Shown here: one piece after another, positions 1 to 7,548 of the stretch
How positions within the stretch are numbered: position 1 is the stretch's first letter
Layout of the letters: every line of letters starts with the position of its first letter
Assembly (NCBI GenBank): GCA_904420255.1
Contig: CAJFUT010000252.1
Span: forward strand, 1-13,547
Direction: 5' to 3'
Source of the DNA: an uncultured Angelakisella sp.
GTDB lineage: Bacteria; Bacillota; Clostridia; Oscillospirales; Ruminococcaceae
DNA: 13,547 nt
Notes under the pieces: model-generated
What the model was told of the DNA's origin: nothing
The model's database searches: none
Seen by the model: the letters and a program-made list of their open reading frames with translations, nothing else
Translations under genes and position numbers: made by a program

Positions 1-216
1 CTCCCCCACCTTGGCCGCCGCCGCGGCCCCGGCGTCGGTGGCGGCCTTGACGGCCCCCACGTCCCCCCGGACCATGACGGTGACCAGGCCGCCGCCCACA
101 TGGACCTTGCCGATGAGGGTGACGTTGGCGGCCTTCACCATGGCGTCCGCCGCCTCAATGGAGCCCACCAGCCCCTTGGTTTCCACCATGCCCAGTGCCA
201 ATAATGTTTCTGCCAT
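1..216 (-). CDS. eutM: EutM-type microcompartment shell protein (partial, 3' end missing)
   Basis: Hexameric BMC-domain shell protein of the ethanolamine-utilisation microcompartment. It tiles the flat facets of the shell and lets substrates pass through a central pore. The first 72 residues are visible of about 95 expected; the rest lies beyond the left edge. The N-terminus ([20 protein letters not shown]) is a typical PduA/EutM opening. It is followed by the Lys-rich strand and pore loop (VGGG, about residues 40-43), then [14 protein letters not shown], a near-invariant BMC signature. The ATG at 216 has a perfect AAGGAGGT ribosome site at 225-232. It is the last visible gene of the eut operon, 66 bases after eutE, and a small GC hairpin sits just before its ribosome site. 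It could also be called a PduA-like protein, but the eut context favours EutM. Confidence 0.93.
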   Translation of the reverse strand, partial: MAETLLALGMVETKGLVGSIEAADAMVKAANVTLIGKVHVGGGLVTVMVRGDVGAVKAATDAGAAAAAKVGE

Positions 217-233
217 TTCTTGTTACCTCCTTG

Positions 234-249
234 GCGGGGATGTCCCCGC
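234..249 (-). other. Small hairpin just upstream of the eutM ribosome site
   Basis: A GCGGGG/CCCCGC stem of 6 bp with loop ACAT (transcript sense) ends one base before the AAGGAGGT ribosome site of eutM. No T-run follows, so it is not an intrinsic terminator. It may protect or process the mRNA to give the high shell-protein output needed, but that is inference from position alone. Confidence 0.4.
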
Positions 250-282
250 GGCCTCACTGATTTCATTGGGTGAATTCCGCCG

Positions 283-1809
283 CTACCGGGCGGCCAGCTT
301 TGCCATCACCGCCCGGGTGATGGCCTCCACATCCTCGGGGGAAAGGCTCCCCCCGGCGGGGACGCTCAGCTCCGGGGGCCGGGACTGTTCCCGGGCCTGG
401 GCCAGGGTGCTTCCCCCGGCGGCGGCCCTGGGCGGGGCGGGATTGCTGCCCCGCAGCTCCTCCAGCTCCCGGACGCCCCAGGCCACCCGCCGGATGTTTA
501 TCAGGTTCATGGGGGTGATGTTGTCGCTGGTGGCGCTGCCCCCCACGGCGCCGCAGCCAAGGGTCAGGGCGGGGGGTAGGTTGGTGGTGGCCCCCACCCC
601 TCCCAGGGCCCCGGGGGTGTTCACCAGCAGCCGGGAAACCGGCTTCTTCAGGGCGAACTCCCGGATGACGTTGCGGTCCTGGCTGTGGATGGTCATGGTG
701 TGGCCCGCCCCCTCGTTCTGCAGGATGGCGATGGAACGCTGGCAGGCCTTTTCCCAGTTTTCCTCCACATAGAAGGCCAGCACCGGGCAGAGCTTTTCCC
801 TGGAAAAGGGGTTCTGCTTGCCCACCTGGGTCTGGCGGGAAACCAGCACCCGGGTTTCCCCCGGCACCCGGATGCCCGCCATCTCGGCGATGGCCGTGGC
901 GGATTTGCCCACGATCCTGGGGTTCATGGTGCCGTTTGCCCGGAGCAGCAGCCCGCTCAGCTTCTGGGATTCCTCCGGGCTGAGGAAGTAGGCACCCTGG
1001 CGCCGCAGCTCCGCCTCCACCTTGTCCTGGATGCAGCTCTCGGTGACGATGGACTGCTCCGAGGCGCAGATGGTGCCGTTGTCAAAGGTCTTGGAATCCA
1101 GGATGTGCTTGACGGCCAGGGGGATGTCGGCGGTGCGCTCGATGAAGGCCGGGCCGTTGCCGGGGCCCACCCCGATGGCGGGGTTGCCGGAGGAATAGGC
1201 CGCCCGGACCATGGCCTCCCCGCCGGTGGCCAGGATCACCCCGATGTCCCGGCTGGTGAGAAGGGCGTTGGTGGCCTCCATGGTGGTGATGGTGATGCAC
1301 CCCACCGACCCCTCGGGGGCGCCGGCCTTTTTGGCGGCGTCGGCGATGATCTTCGCCGTTTCCACGATGCAGTTCTTTGCCCCGGGGTGGGGGCTGAAAA
1401 CGATGGAATTCCCCGCCTTCAGGGCGATGATGGCCTTATACATGGTGGTGCTGGTGGGATTGGTGGAGGGGATGAGGGCGGCCACCACCCCCATGGGCAC
1501 CCCCACCTCCATGATGCCCCGGGCGCTGTCCTCCCGGAGGAGGCCCACGCAGCGCATCTCCCGGACGCTCTCCCAGGTGATGGCGCTGCCCAGCAGGTTT
1601 TTCAGCACCTTGTCCTGCCAGACGCCGTAGCCGGTTTCCTCCACCGCCATCTTGGCCAGGGGCTCCGCCCTGGCGGCGCAGGCCTCGGCCACTGCCCGGC
1701 AGATGGCGTCCAGCTTCTCCTGGGGATATTCCGCCAGCTCCCGCTGGGCCGACCTGGCCCGGGCGATGAGGTCCCTGACCTCCTGTATCGATTGCAGGTC
1801 CCGATCCAA
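283..1809 (-). CDS. eutE: CoA-acylating acetaldehyde dehydrogenase EutE with C-terminal encapsulation tail
   Basis: Oxidises acetaldehyde, released by ethanolamine ammonia-lyase, to acetyl-CoA using NAD+ and CoA inside the microcompartment. The 508-residue protein has the aldehyde-dehydrogenase fold. The nucleotide-binding stretch holds [12 protein letters not shown] (about 111-122) and the catalytic cysteine is C248 in [12 protein letters not shown]. The start is TTG, preceded by AAGGAGG eight bases upstream; no better start lies between it and the eutL stop 16 bases away. Length exceeds the roughly 467 residues of the E. coli enzyme because of a Pro/Ala/Gly-rich linker after about residue 447. 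The linker leads into a final amphipathic helix ([19 protein letters not shown]) that looks like a shell-targeting peptide. In enteric EutE/PduP that peptide is at the N-terminus; here the N-terminus goes straight into the catalytic domain. Confidence 0.95.
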   Translation of the reverse strand: MDRDLQSIQEVRDLIARARSAQRELAEYPQEKLDAICRAVAEACAARAEPLAKMAVEETGYGVWQDKVLKNLLGSAITWESVREMRCVGLLREDSARGIMEVGVPMGVVAALIPSTNPTSTTMYKAIIALKAGNSIVFSPHPGAKNCIVETAKIIADAAKKAGAPEGSVGCITITTMEATNALLTSRDIGVILATGGEAMVRAAYSSGNPAIGVGPGNGPAFIERTADIPLAVKHILDSKTFDNGTICASEQSIVTESCIQDKVEAELRRQGAYFLSPEESQKLSGLLLRANGTMNPRIVGKSATAIAEMAGIRVPGETRVLVSRQTQVGKQNPFSREKLCPVLAFYVEENWEKACQRSIAILQNEGAGHTMTIHSQDRNVIREFALKKPVSRLLVNTPGALGGVGATTNLPPALTLGCGAVGGSATSDNITPMNLINIRRVAWGVRELEELRGSNPAPPRAAAGGSTLAQAREQSRPPELSVPAGGSLSPEDVEAITRAVMAKLAAR

Positions 1810-1825
1810 AAATGATCCCTCCTTC

Positions 1826-2482
1826 TCACTGGGGCTGGATGGGCTGGGCGGCGATCTCCCGGACGGTCCGGGCGAAGGCGTCGCAGGCCATCTGACAGGC
1901 GTACTGTTTTCCGGTGAGGAGCCCGCCGGCGAAGTTGGTTTCGGTGGGCGGGCCGTAAAAGACCTTCAGCTCCACCCGGGCGGCCTTGAGGGCCGCGTCC
2001 AGCCCCACCATGGCCTCCATGGGCGGGGCGATGAGGTAGGCCATGGGGGTCCCCTCCGGCACCCCCGCCATCCGGGAGAGATAGCTGCCGGTCTGGGGGA
2101 TGCAGTGGGCGAAGTAGGCGATGGTATCCCCCGGGTCGGCGCTGTAGAAGGTGGCCTGGCTGCGGATGTAGTCCTCCGCCGCCTCCAGGCCGCTGCGGAC
2201 CTGGGCCGGCCCCGGAGCGGACAGGATGCCGATGAATTCCCCCGTCAGCCGCTGGGAGGCGTTCTTCGCCCCGGCGTACATACTCTTGGCGTAGGCCACC
2301 TGGACCTCCGCCTTTTTGGTGGCCTCGTCCAGGGCGGCATAGGAAACATCGTCGCAGTCGGTGGTGATGAGCCCCAGGCTCCGGTGCCCCTCCGGCACCT
2401 GCAGCTGGGCCAGAAGGGGCCGTTCCGGGTTGGGGATGATCCGCAGGCTCAAAATGGTGGCGCGAAGGGCGTCCCCTGTCAT
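1826..2482 (-). CDS. eutL: EutL trimeric microcompartment shell protein
   Basis: BMC-T type shell protein with two fused, permuted BMC domains. It forms pseudohexameric trimers and is known in this family to have a gated central pore and small pores that can bind ethanolamine. The 218 residues match the usual length of about 219. Recognisable stretches are LRIIPNP near the start, LGLITTDCDDVSYAALDEATKKAEV (split across residues 36-60) and the second-domain motif ETNFAGGLLTG (about 185-195). The ATG at 2482 has an AGGGAGG ribosome site about eight bases upstream. The gene lies 19 bases after eutC and 16 before eutE, consistent with one transcript. Confidence 0.95.
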   Translation of the reverse strand: MTGDALRATILSLRIIPNPERPLLAQLQVPEGHRSLGLITTDCDDVSYAALDEATKKAEVQVAYAKSMYAGAKNASQRLTGEFIGILSAPGPAQVRSGLEAAEDYIRSQATFYSADPGDTIAYFAHCIPQTGSYLSRMAGVPEGTPMAYLIAPPMEAMVGLDAALKAARVELKVFYGPPTETNFAGGLLTGKQYACQMACDAFARTVREIAAQPIQPQ

Positions 2483-2501
2483 CGCTGTTTCCTCCCTTCC
2501 C

Positions 2502-3437
2502 TCACTTCTGCAGCTCCACGCCGCTGGCTTTGGCGGCCAGGATCTTCTGGATCAGCTCGGCGATGTAGGCCCCCGCCTCCACGGCGGAGATGCCCCCGCT
2601 GTGGATATTGCTCACCACGGTGCGCCGGGCCTCCGGCTGCCCCACCCTGGCCCGGTAGCAGAGATAGGCGCTCATGCTCTCGGCGGTGGCAAGGCCCGGC
2701 CGCTCCCCGATGAGGATGCAGACCACCTCGGCGTCCAGCAGCTCCGCCACCTGGTCCTCCACCGCCACCCGCCCGAACCGGACGAAGAAGGGGGTCCCCA
2801 CCGAGATGCCCCGCTGGCGCAGCCCCTCCTGGATGGCGGGGAGGGCGTCCTGGGCATTGGCCTCGATGGCCTTGGAGGAGAGGCCGTCGGAAACGATGAT
2901 CTGGGCCTGGACCCCCTTTTTGCACCGTTCCAGGATGGTTTTGACCCCTTCGTCGGAGAGCTGCCGGCCCAGGTCCGGCCGGGTGATGTGGGTGTTCTTG
3001 TCGGCGCACCTGGTCTGGACCGAAAAGAGGCCGTTCCTCTCCAGGAAGGCCGGGTCCACGTCGGTGAACACCGCGTCCCGGGCCATGGCGTGGTCGGCCC
3101 GGAGGGTCAGGAGGGTCTTGGTGAGGAGCCTGGGGCCGCACCGCCCCACGCCGATGCGGGCGCTGGTCTTGCCCTTCATCCGGATGAGGGCGTCATAGTC
3201 CTCCGGCTCCCGCAGGGTGGGGATGGCCCGCTGCTCCCGGCTGGCGATGTCCTCCAGCTCCCCCGGCGGCGGGGTCCCCCGGGACGGGGGCTGCCCCCCC
3301 GGCGGCGGCGCCGCCCCGGCGCCGTCCTCCCGATGGGGGCGCTGGGAGGGGGCGGGCGTGCCGGAGGGCCGGCGCTCCCCCTCCATCCGGCGGATGATCT
3401 CCTCCGCCATGGCGTCGATGGTCCGTTGGTCCAGCAT
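2502..3437 (-). CDS. eutC: Ethanolamine ammonia-lyase small subunit EutC
   Basis: Small subunit of the adenosylcobalamin-dependent ammonia-lyase that splits ethanolamine into acetaldehyde and ammonia; it helps hold the cobalamin cofactor against EutB. The 311 residues have three parts: an amphipathic helix (about 3-19) resembling a microcompartment-targeting peptide, a Pro/Gly-rich linker (about 21-60), and the catalytic domain from about 75. The catalytic domain shows GRCGPR, ADKNTHITRPDLGRQL, VSDGLSSKAI, GTPFFVRFGRVAVEDQ, IGERPGL and SNIHSGG, all family hallmarks. The ATG at 3437 lies two bases after the eutB stop, with an AGGGGCGAGG ribosome site inside the end of eutB. An upstream in-frame extension into eutB was rejected because the family starts with this helix. 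The linker is somewhat longer and more proline-rich than in E. coli. Confidence 0.95.
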   Translation of the reverse strand: MLDQRTIDAMAEEIIRRMEGERRPSGTPAPSQRPHREDGAGAAPPPGGQPPSRGTPPPGELEDIASREQRAIPTLREPEDYDALIRMKGKTSARIGVGRCGPRLLTKTLLTLRADHAMARDAVFTDVDPAFLERNGLFSVQTRCADKNTHITRPDLGRQLSDEGVKTILERCKKGVQAQIIVSDGLSSKAIEANAQDALPAIQEGLRQRGISVGTPFFVRFGRVAVEDQVAELLDAEVVCILIGERPGLATAESMSAYLCYRARVGQPEARRTVVSNIHSGGISAVEAGAYIAELIQKILAAKASGVELQK

Positions 3438-3439
3438 GG

Positions 3440-4819
3440 TCAGCCTCGCCCCTTTCTGCTCAGGAAGATGGTGGGATCCCCCGCCCGGCTGGTGAGGCGC
3501 CCGTTCTCGGTGATCCCCATTTTTTCCAGCCAGAGGTCGAATTCCCGGATGGGCCGCAGCCCCAGGACCTCCCGGATGGCGGCGGCGTCGTGGTAGGCGT
3601 TGGTCTGGTAGTTGAGCATCACGTCGTCGCTGGTGGGCACCCCCAGGATATAGTTGGCCCCGGCGGCCCCCAGCAGCATGGCCAGGTTCTCGATGTCGTT
3701 CTGCTCCGCCATCATGTGGTTGGTATAGCAGCAGTCGCACCCCATGGGGATGCCGCTGAGCTTGCCCATAAAGTGGTCCTCCAGCCCCGCCCGGATCACC
3801 TGGCGGCTGTCGTAGAGGTACTCCGGCCCGATGAAGCCCACCACCGTGTTCACCATGAAGGGCTTGAACTCCCGGGCGTAAGCGTAGCAGCGGGCCTCCA
3901 TGGTCACCTGGTCGGCGCCGTAGTGGGCGTCGGAGGAAAGCTCCGACCCCTGCCCCGTTTCAAAGTACATGACGTTGGGGCCGGTGCCGGTGCCCCGGCG
4001 GCGCAGCAGCTCCATGGCCTCCCGGATGTGGTCGGTGGTGAAGCCGAAGGCCTCGTTGCCCTTCTGGCTGCCGGCGATGGACTGGAAGATCATGTCCGCC
4101 GGGGCCCCCCGCTTCACCGCCTCCAGCTGGGTGGTGATATGCCCCAGGACGCAGATCTGGGTGGGGATCTCGAACTGGTTCTTGATCTCGTCGAACCGCT
4201 TGAGAATCTCGGTCATGCTGGCCACCGATTCCCCCGAGGGGTTCAGGCCGATGAGGGCGTCCCCGCAGCCGTAGCTGAGGCCCTCGAAAAGGGAGGCGGT
4301 GATCCCCTCCACGTTGTCGGTGGTGTGGTTGGGCTGGAGCCGGGTGGAAAGGGTGCCCCGCAGGCCGATGGTGGTGTTGCAGTGGGCGGGCACCCGAATC
4401 TTGGAGGCGGCGTAGACCAGGTCCAGGTTGGTCATGAGCTTGGCCACCGCCGCCACCATCTCGGCGGTGAGGGCCCGGCTGATCCGGCGGATCTCCTCCT
4501 CGCCGGCGGATTCCCCCAGCAGCCATTCCCGCAGGTCGGACACCGTCCACCCCTTGATGGCGCTGTATATGGATTCGTTGATGCTGTCCTGGTTGAGGCG
4601 GGTTACCTCATCCTCCTCGTAGGGGACCACCGGGTTCTGCCGCAGCTCCTCCAGGGTCATCCCCGCCAGGACCTCCTTGGCGGCGATGCGCTGGATCCCC
4701 GACTGGGCCGCCACCCCCGCCAGGATGTCGCCGGATTTTTCCTCGTTGGCCTTGGCCAGCACTTCCTTCACCGAATCGAAGGTGAACACCTGGCCGGAAA
4801 GCAGGGTCTTGTATGCCAT
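3440..4819 (-). CDS. eutB: Ethanolamine ammonia-lyase large subunit EutB
   Basis: Large, catalytic TIM-barrel subunit of the adenosylcobalamin-dependent ammonia-lyase, converting ethanolamine to acetaldehyde plus ammonia. At 459 residues it is full length (E. coli about 453). Active-site residues known from the E. coli enzyme appear at the same numbers: R160 and Q162 (in STRLQPN), N193 (GLNPSG), E287 (YFETGQGSE) and D362 (MGCDCCYTNH). The ATG at 4819 is preceded by GGGAGGAAGG. It follows eutA after 43 bases that contain only a short C/G inverted repeat, and its stop is two bases before the eutC start, so the two subunits are likely translationally coupled. No truncation or frame break is visible. 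Confidence 0.97.
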   Translation of the reverse strand: MAYKTLLSGQVFTFDSVKEVLAKANEEKSGDILAGVAAQSGIQRIAAKEVLAGMTLEELRQNPVVPYEEDEVTRLNQDSINESIYSAIKGWTVSDLREWLLGESAGEEEIRRISRALTAEMVAAVAKLMTNLDLVYAASKIRVPAHCNTTIGLRGTLSTRLQPNHTTDNVEGITASLFEGLSYGCGDALIGLNPSGESVASMTEILKRFDEIKNQFEIPTQICVLGHITTQLEAVKRGAPADMIFQSIAGSQKGNEAFGFTTDHIREAMELLRRRGTGTGPNVMYFETGQGSELSSDAHYGADQVTMEARCYAYAREFKPFMVNTVVGFIGPEYLYDSRQVIRAGLEDHFMGKLSGIPMGCDCCYTNHMMAEQNDIENLAMLLGAAGANYILGVPTSDDVMLNYQTNAYHDAAAIREVLGLRPIREFDLWLEKMGITENGRLTSRAGDPTIFLSRKGRG

Positions 4820-4862
4820 CTGGGGCCTTCCTCCCTTCGGGCCTCCCCCCTGGGGGGAAGGC

Positions 4863-6305
4863 TCAGCCGAAAATCAGGGTCTTTACCACCACCGGGACCA
4901 CCAGCCCGTCCATCAGGGGGCGTCCCATGTCCATATAGTCGTTCTGCTCCGCCTGGATCCCGTCCAGGAAAGCCGCCGCCCGCCCCGACGCCAGGAGGGG
5001 CCGGGCCGCCTGGCCCAGGGCCTTGGCCATGTCCTCCCGGACCACCGCCAGTAGGGGCTCCCCGGGGGGGAGGGCTTCCTCCGCCGCCGCGGCCAGGGCC
5101 GAGGCAAGGGCCTTGACCCGGGGATAGCTGGGGTTCTTCTCCCCCTCCATGGCGATGACCAGCCGGGGGCTGTCGCTCTGGCCCAGGAACCACCGGATCC
5201 TCTCCGCCATGGGGGCCGCCTCCCCCCGGAAGGCGGCTTCCTGCTCCTCGGGGGACAGCTTCAGCACCGGGACGTTCTTCAGGGGGAAAAGCTCCCCCGG
5301 GCAGTCGATGGTGCTGCCGGAAAGGCTGGTGGCGTAGCTCCCGGCCCCCACCACCGTGGCCCGGATGGTTTCCTTCCCCCGCTGGAGGCGGAAGGCGGAG
5401 CAGAGGCGCCCCTCCCGGATGGCCTCCCCCAGCAGGGCGCCGATGTCCCCGTAGGGGATGGGGTCCCCGCCCTGGGGGGGCTGGTAGACGCTGTCCGCCA
5501 CCCCGCCGGAAAAGAAGACGGCCTGGATGGCCTTGGGGGGCCGGAACAGGCTGCTCCCCGGGGTCTGGAGCCGTTCCAGGAGGGGGCCGGCCTCCCAGAG
5601 GCCCAGGCACTCCTCCAGGACCTGGGCCATCCCCCGGCAGAGGCCCCGGAGCTCCTCCAGGGAGGTCCGCTCCCCCTCCCGGAGGGGGAGGCCCAGGCTC
5701 TGGGCCACCAGGCCCGCCGCCGGGCTGAGGTAGGTGACGGTGAGGTCCTTTTCCAGCCGCACCAGCCGGCCGCCGATGTCCAGGCAGCCCTTGGCCGCCA
5801 CCCGCCCGCAGTCGAACATCACCAAGTTGGTGGTGCCGCCGCCGATGTCCAGGTTGACGGCGGTGCAGCTCATCTCCTGGGAATACTGCCAGGCGCCGCT
5901 GCCCTTGCCGGCGATGATGGCCTCCAGGTCCGGCCCGGCGGTGCTCACCACAAATTCCCCGGCAAAGCCGCTGAGCTCCCGGAGCACCAGGGCGGCGTTT
6001 TCCTTCCGGGCGCTCTCCCCGGTGATGATCACCGCGCCGGTGCCGGTGTCGGCGGGGGTGAAGCCGGCCTTTTCGAACTCCGCCTCCACGATCCGCCGCA
6101 CCGCCTCCCCGTCGATGAGGGTCCGGGTCCGCAGGGGGGTGGTGTGGATGGCGCTGCGGTAGACCACCTCTTTGTCCACAATAGAGATGCGGGGCACGGT
6201 GAAGTAGCCGGAGGTGTTCTCCATGGAAAGGCGGCTGAAAACCAGCTGGGTGGTGGAGGTGCCGATATCGATGCCCACGCTGAGGATGGCCTTTTCTTCC
6301 GCCAC
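4863..6305 (-). CDS. eutA: Ethanolamine ammonia-lyase reactivating factor EutA
   Basis: ATP-dependent chaperone-like reactivase that removes damaged cobalamin from EutBC so that fresh adenosylcobalamin can bind. The 480-residue protein (E. coli about 467) belongs to the actin/Hsp70 ATPase fold. It has a phosphate-1 loop SVGIDIGTSTT (about 9-19), a phosphate-2 loop NLDIGGGTTNLVMFD (about 151-165), and the late GAGSYATSLSGSTI stretch typical of EutA. The start is the GTG at 6305, with AAGGAGGGAGG ending a few bases upstream. A longer reading frame running back to 6596 was rejected because it would begin inside eutW and translate the attenuator. EutA is the first structural gene after the EutV-responsive leader, so the whole downstream operon should depend on antitermination there. 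Confidence 0.95.
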   Translation of the reverse strand: MAEEKAILSVGIDIGTSTTQLVFSRLSMENTSGYFTVPRISIVDKEVVYRSAIHTTPLRTRTLIDGEAVRRIVEAEFEKAGFTPADTGTGAVIITGESARKENAALVLRELSGFAGEFVVSTAGPDLEAIIAGKGSGAWQYSQEMSCTAVNLDIGGGTTNLVMFDCGRVAAKGCLDIGGRLVRLEKDLTVTYLSPAAGLVAQSLGLPLREGERTSLEELRGLCRGMAQVLEECLGLWEAGPLLERLQTPGSSLFRPPKAIQAVFFSGGVADSVYQPPQGGDPIPYGDIGALLGEAIREGRLCSAFRLQRGKETIRATVVGAGSYATSLSGSTIDCPGELFPLKNVPVLKLSPEEQEAAFRGEAAPMAERIRWFLGQSDSPRLVIAMEGEKNPSYPRVKALASALAAAAEEALPPGEPLLAVVREDMAKALGQAARPLLASGRAAAFLDGIQAEQNDYMDMGRPLMDGLVVPVVVKTLIFG

Positions 6306-6363
6306 GGCCCTCCCTCCTTCCCGGACAGCTTTCCCGCCCCTTTTCCCTAAATCGCAAACAAAT

Positions 6364-6404
6364 AAGGCCAAAGCGCCCGCGGAAAAACGCGTCGCTTCGG
6401 CCTT
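6364..6404 (-). terminator. Intrinsic terminator in the eutW-eutA leader
   Basis: Transcript-sense arms AAGGCCGAAGCG (6404-6393) and CGCTTTGGCCTT (6375-6364) form a 12-bp stem with one G-U pair. An internal CGCG/CGCG helix caps it. A moderately T-rich tract (ATTTGTTTG) follows. The 5' arm is shared with the second antiterminator hairpin at 6396-6413, so only one of the two structures can form. This should stop transcription before eutA unless EutV is bound. Confidence 0.8.
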
Positions 6405-6413
6405 TTTGCCAAA
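6396..6413 (-). promoter_or_regulatory. ANTAR target hairpin P2 (antiterminator)
   Basis: Transcript-sense TTTGGC-AAAAAG-GCCGAA forms a 6-bp stem (one U-G pair) with a hexanucleotide loop closed by a C-G pair. Its loop and 3' arm overlap the 5' arm of the terminator at 6364-6404, which is the defining arrangement of P2 in EutV-type dual-hairpin sites. It lies seven bases after P1. The loop begins with A but has A, not the expected G, at position 4. Confidence 0.72.
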
Positions 6414-6420
6414 TATCCCG

Positions 6421-6442
6421 CCGGGCACCCTGTTGTGCCCGG
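6421..6442 (-). promoter_or_regulatory. ANTAR target hairpin P1
   Basis: Transcript-sense CCGGGCAC-AACAGG-GTGCCCGG is a perfect 8-bp stem with a hexanucleotide loop closed by C-G. It sits 20 bases after the eutW stop, immediately before P2. Position, loop size and closing pair fit the first hairpin of the two-hairpin RNA bound by phosphorylated EutV. The loop matches AANxRR with A instead of G at position 4, the same departure as in P2. Confidence 0.72.
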
Positions 6443-6462
6443 GGCAGATGAACTTGTCGGGG

Positions 6463-7548
6463 TCAGCGGAAATCGAACATGGCCCTGGTCCCCTCGGGGC
6501 CGGACTGGATCTGGAGGCTGCCGCCCAGCTTATCCCGGACGGTGAGGGAAATGATCTCCAGTCCCAGGCTGCCCTCCCGCTTCTCCTGGGGGGCAAAGCC
6601 GTTCCCGTTGTCCTCCACGGTGATGGTGGAGGTTTCCCGCCCCCGCAGCAGGGTGACCGTCACCTCTCCCCGGTCCCGGCCCTCAAAGCCGTGTTCCAGG
6701 GCGTTGGTCAAGAGCTCGTTCACCACAAGGGCGATGGAGGTGGCCTTTTCGGAGGGGACCAGGATCTCGTCCCCCCGGACCAGGATGCGGATTTCCCGCC
6801 CGTCAGCCGCCATGGACTGGAGGTTGCGGCGGATCCTGTCCAGAAGCTGGTGCAGCTCCACCTGGTCGCCATCCCCGCTCCCTGTCAGTATATCATGGAT
6901 GGCGGCGATTGACAAGACCCGGCTGGTATTCTCCCGGAAAATCCTGCGGATTTCCGGGTCCCGGGAGCGGCGGGCCTGGATATTGAGGATGCTGGCCACC
7001 ATCTGGAGGCTGTTCTTCACCCGGTGGTGGATTTCCTTCATGGCCACGGCGTGGCCCCCCGCCTCCCCGGCGGGGGCCAGCCCCAGCAGGGAGTCGGTGA
7101 GGCTGTCCCGCTCCCGGGCCAGCTCCTGGAATTTCCGCTCCCGGGTGATGGTGCGGCTGATGTCCTTCTCCCGGATGAGCACCCCGATGATCCGGTCCTC
7201 CCCGTCCCGGATGGGGGCCACATCCTGGCGCACCGCCACGTTTTCCTGGGTCACCGCCTTCAGGTCCCGGACCACCATGCCGGTGCGGAAGGCGTGGTAC
7301 ACCGCCGGCTCCTTCTCCCGCAGGGCCGCCTGGCCCAGGACAGTCCCCTGGTAGGCGGAGCAGGCCCCGCTGGGCTGGGCGTGGGCCACCACCAGGGCGG
7401 TGCCCCCCGGCCGGTCCAGGCAGTCGATGAAAACGTCGCTGCCGGTCAGGTCCGCGATCTGCTGGAGGGCGGCCTCCACCTCCTCCAGCTTGGCGACGGC
7501 CTCGGGGGAAAGGGTGGTGCGGCTCTCGCAGAGGCTGCGCAGGCTCAT
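6463..7548 (-). CDS. eutW: Ethanolamine-sensing histidine kinase EutW
   Basis: Soluble sensor kinase that autophosphorylates in response to ethanolamine and passes phosphate to EutV. The 361 residues contain no membrane segment. The N-terminal half (about 1-130) matches the histidine-kinase N-terminal sensor region found in EutW-like proteins. A HisKA_2-type dimerisation helix follows, with the phospho-accepting His in EIHHRVKN (H174/H175). The ATPase domain shows the N box NELLTNALEH (277-286) and the DNGNG box (313-317). The ATG at 7548 overlaps the eutV stop by four bases (ATGA), with GGGGAGGGAG just upstream, so kinase and regulator are translationally coupled. A longer frame extending into eutV was rejected on that evidence. 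The leader attenuator follows directly. Confidence 0.92.
   Translation of the reverse strand: MSLRSLCESRTTLSPEAVAKLEEVEAALQQIADLTGSDVFIDCLDRPGGTALVVAHAQPSGACSAYQGTVLGQAALREKEPAVYHAFRTGMVVRDLKAVTQENVAVRQDVAPIRDGEDRIIGVLIREKDISRTITRERKFQELARERDSLTDSLLGLAPAGEAGGHAVAMKEIHHRVKNSLQMVASILNIQARRSRDPEIRRIFRENTSRVLSIAAIHDILTGSGDGDQVELHQLLDRIRRNLQSMAADGREIRILVRGDEILVPSEKATSIALVVNELLTNALEHGFEGRDRGEVTVTLLRGRETSTITVEDNGNGFAPQEKREGSLGLEIISLTVRDKLGGSLQIQSGPEGTRAMFDFR

Noticed and set aside
1082..1300. Short minus-strand frame beginning with a run of histidines, which could suggest a metal-binding peptide
   Set aside because: It is an alternate frame inside eutE; the histidines come from the ATC/ACC-rich eutE codons read out of frame. 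It has no ribosome site.
4845..4862. C6/G6 inverted repeat between eutA and eutB
   Set aside because: The arms leave almost no loop and no T-run follows. It is probably a by-product of the G/C-rich ribosome-site region.
3590..5116. Long open frame on the plus strand opposite eutB and eutA
   Set aside because: Highly GC-rich DNA gives long antisense frames by third-position bias. The translation is low-complexity (G, P, H, V rich) and lies opposite well-conserved eutB/eutA.
6306..6596. Upstream extension of eutA to an ATG within eutW
   Set aside because: It would translate through the dual-hairpin attenuator, and the GTG at 6305 has an excellent ribosome site and matches family N-termini.
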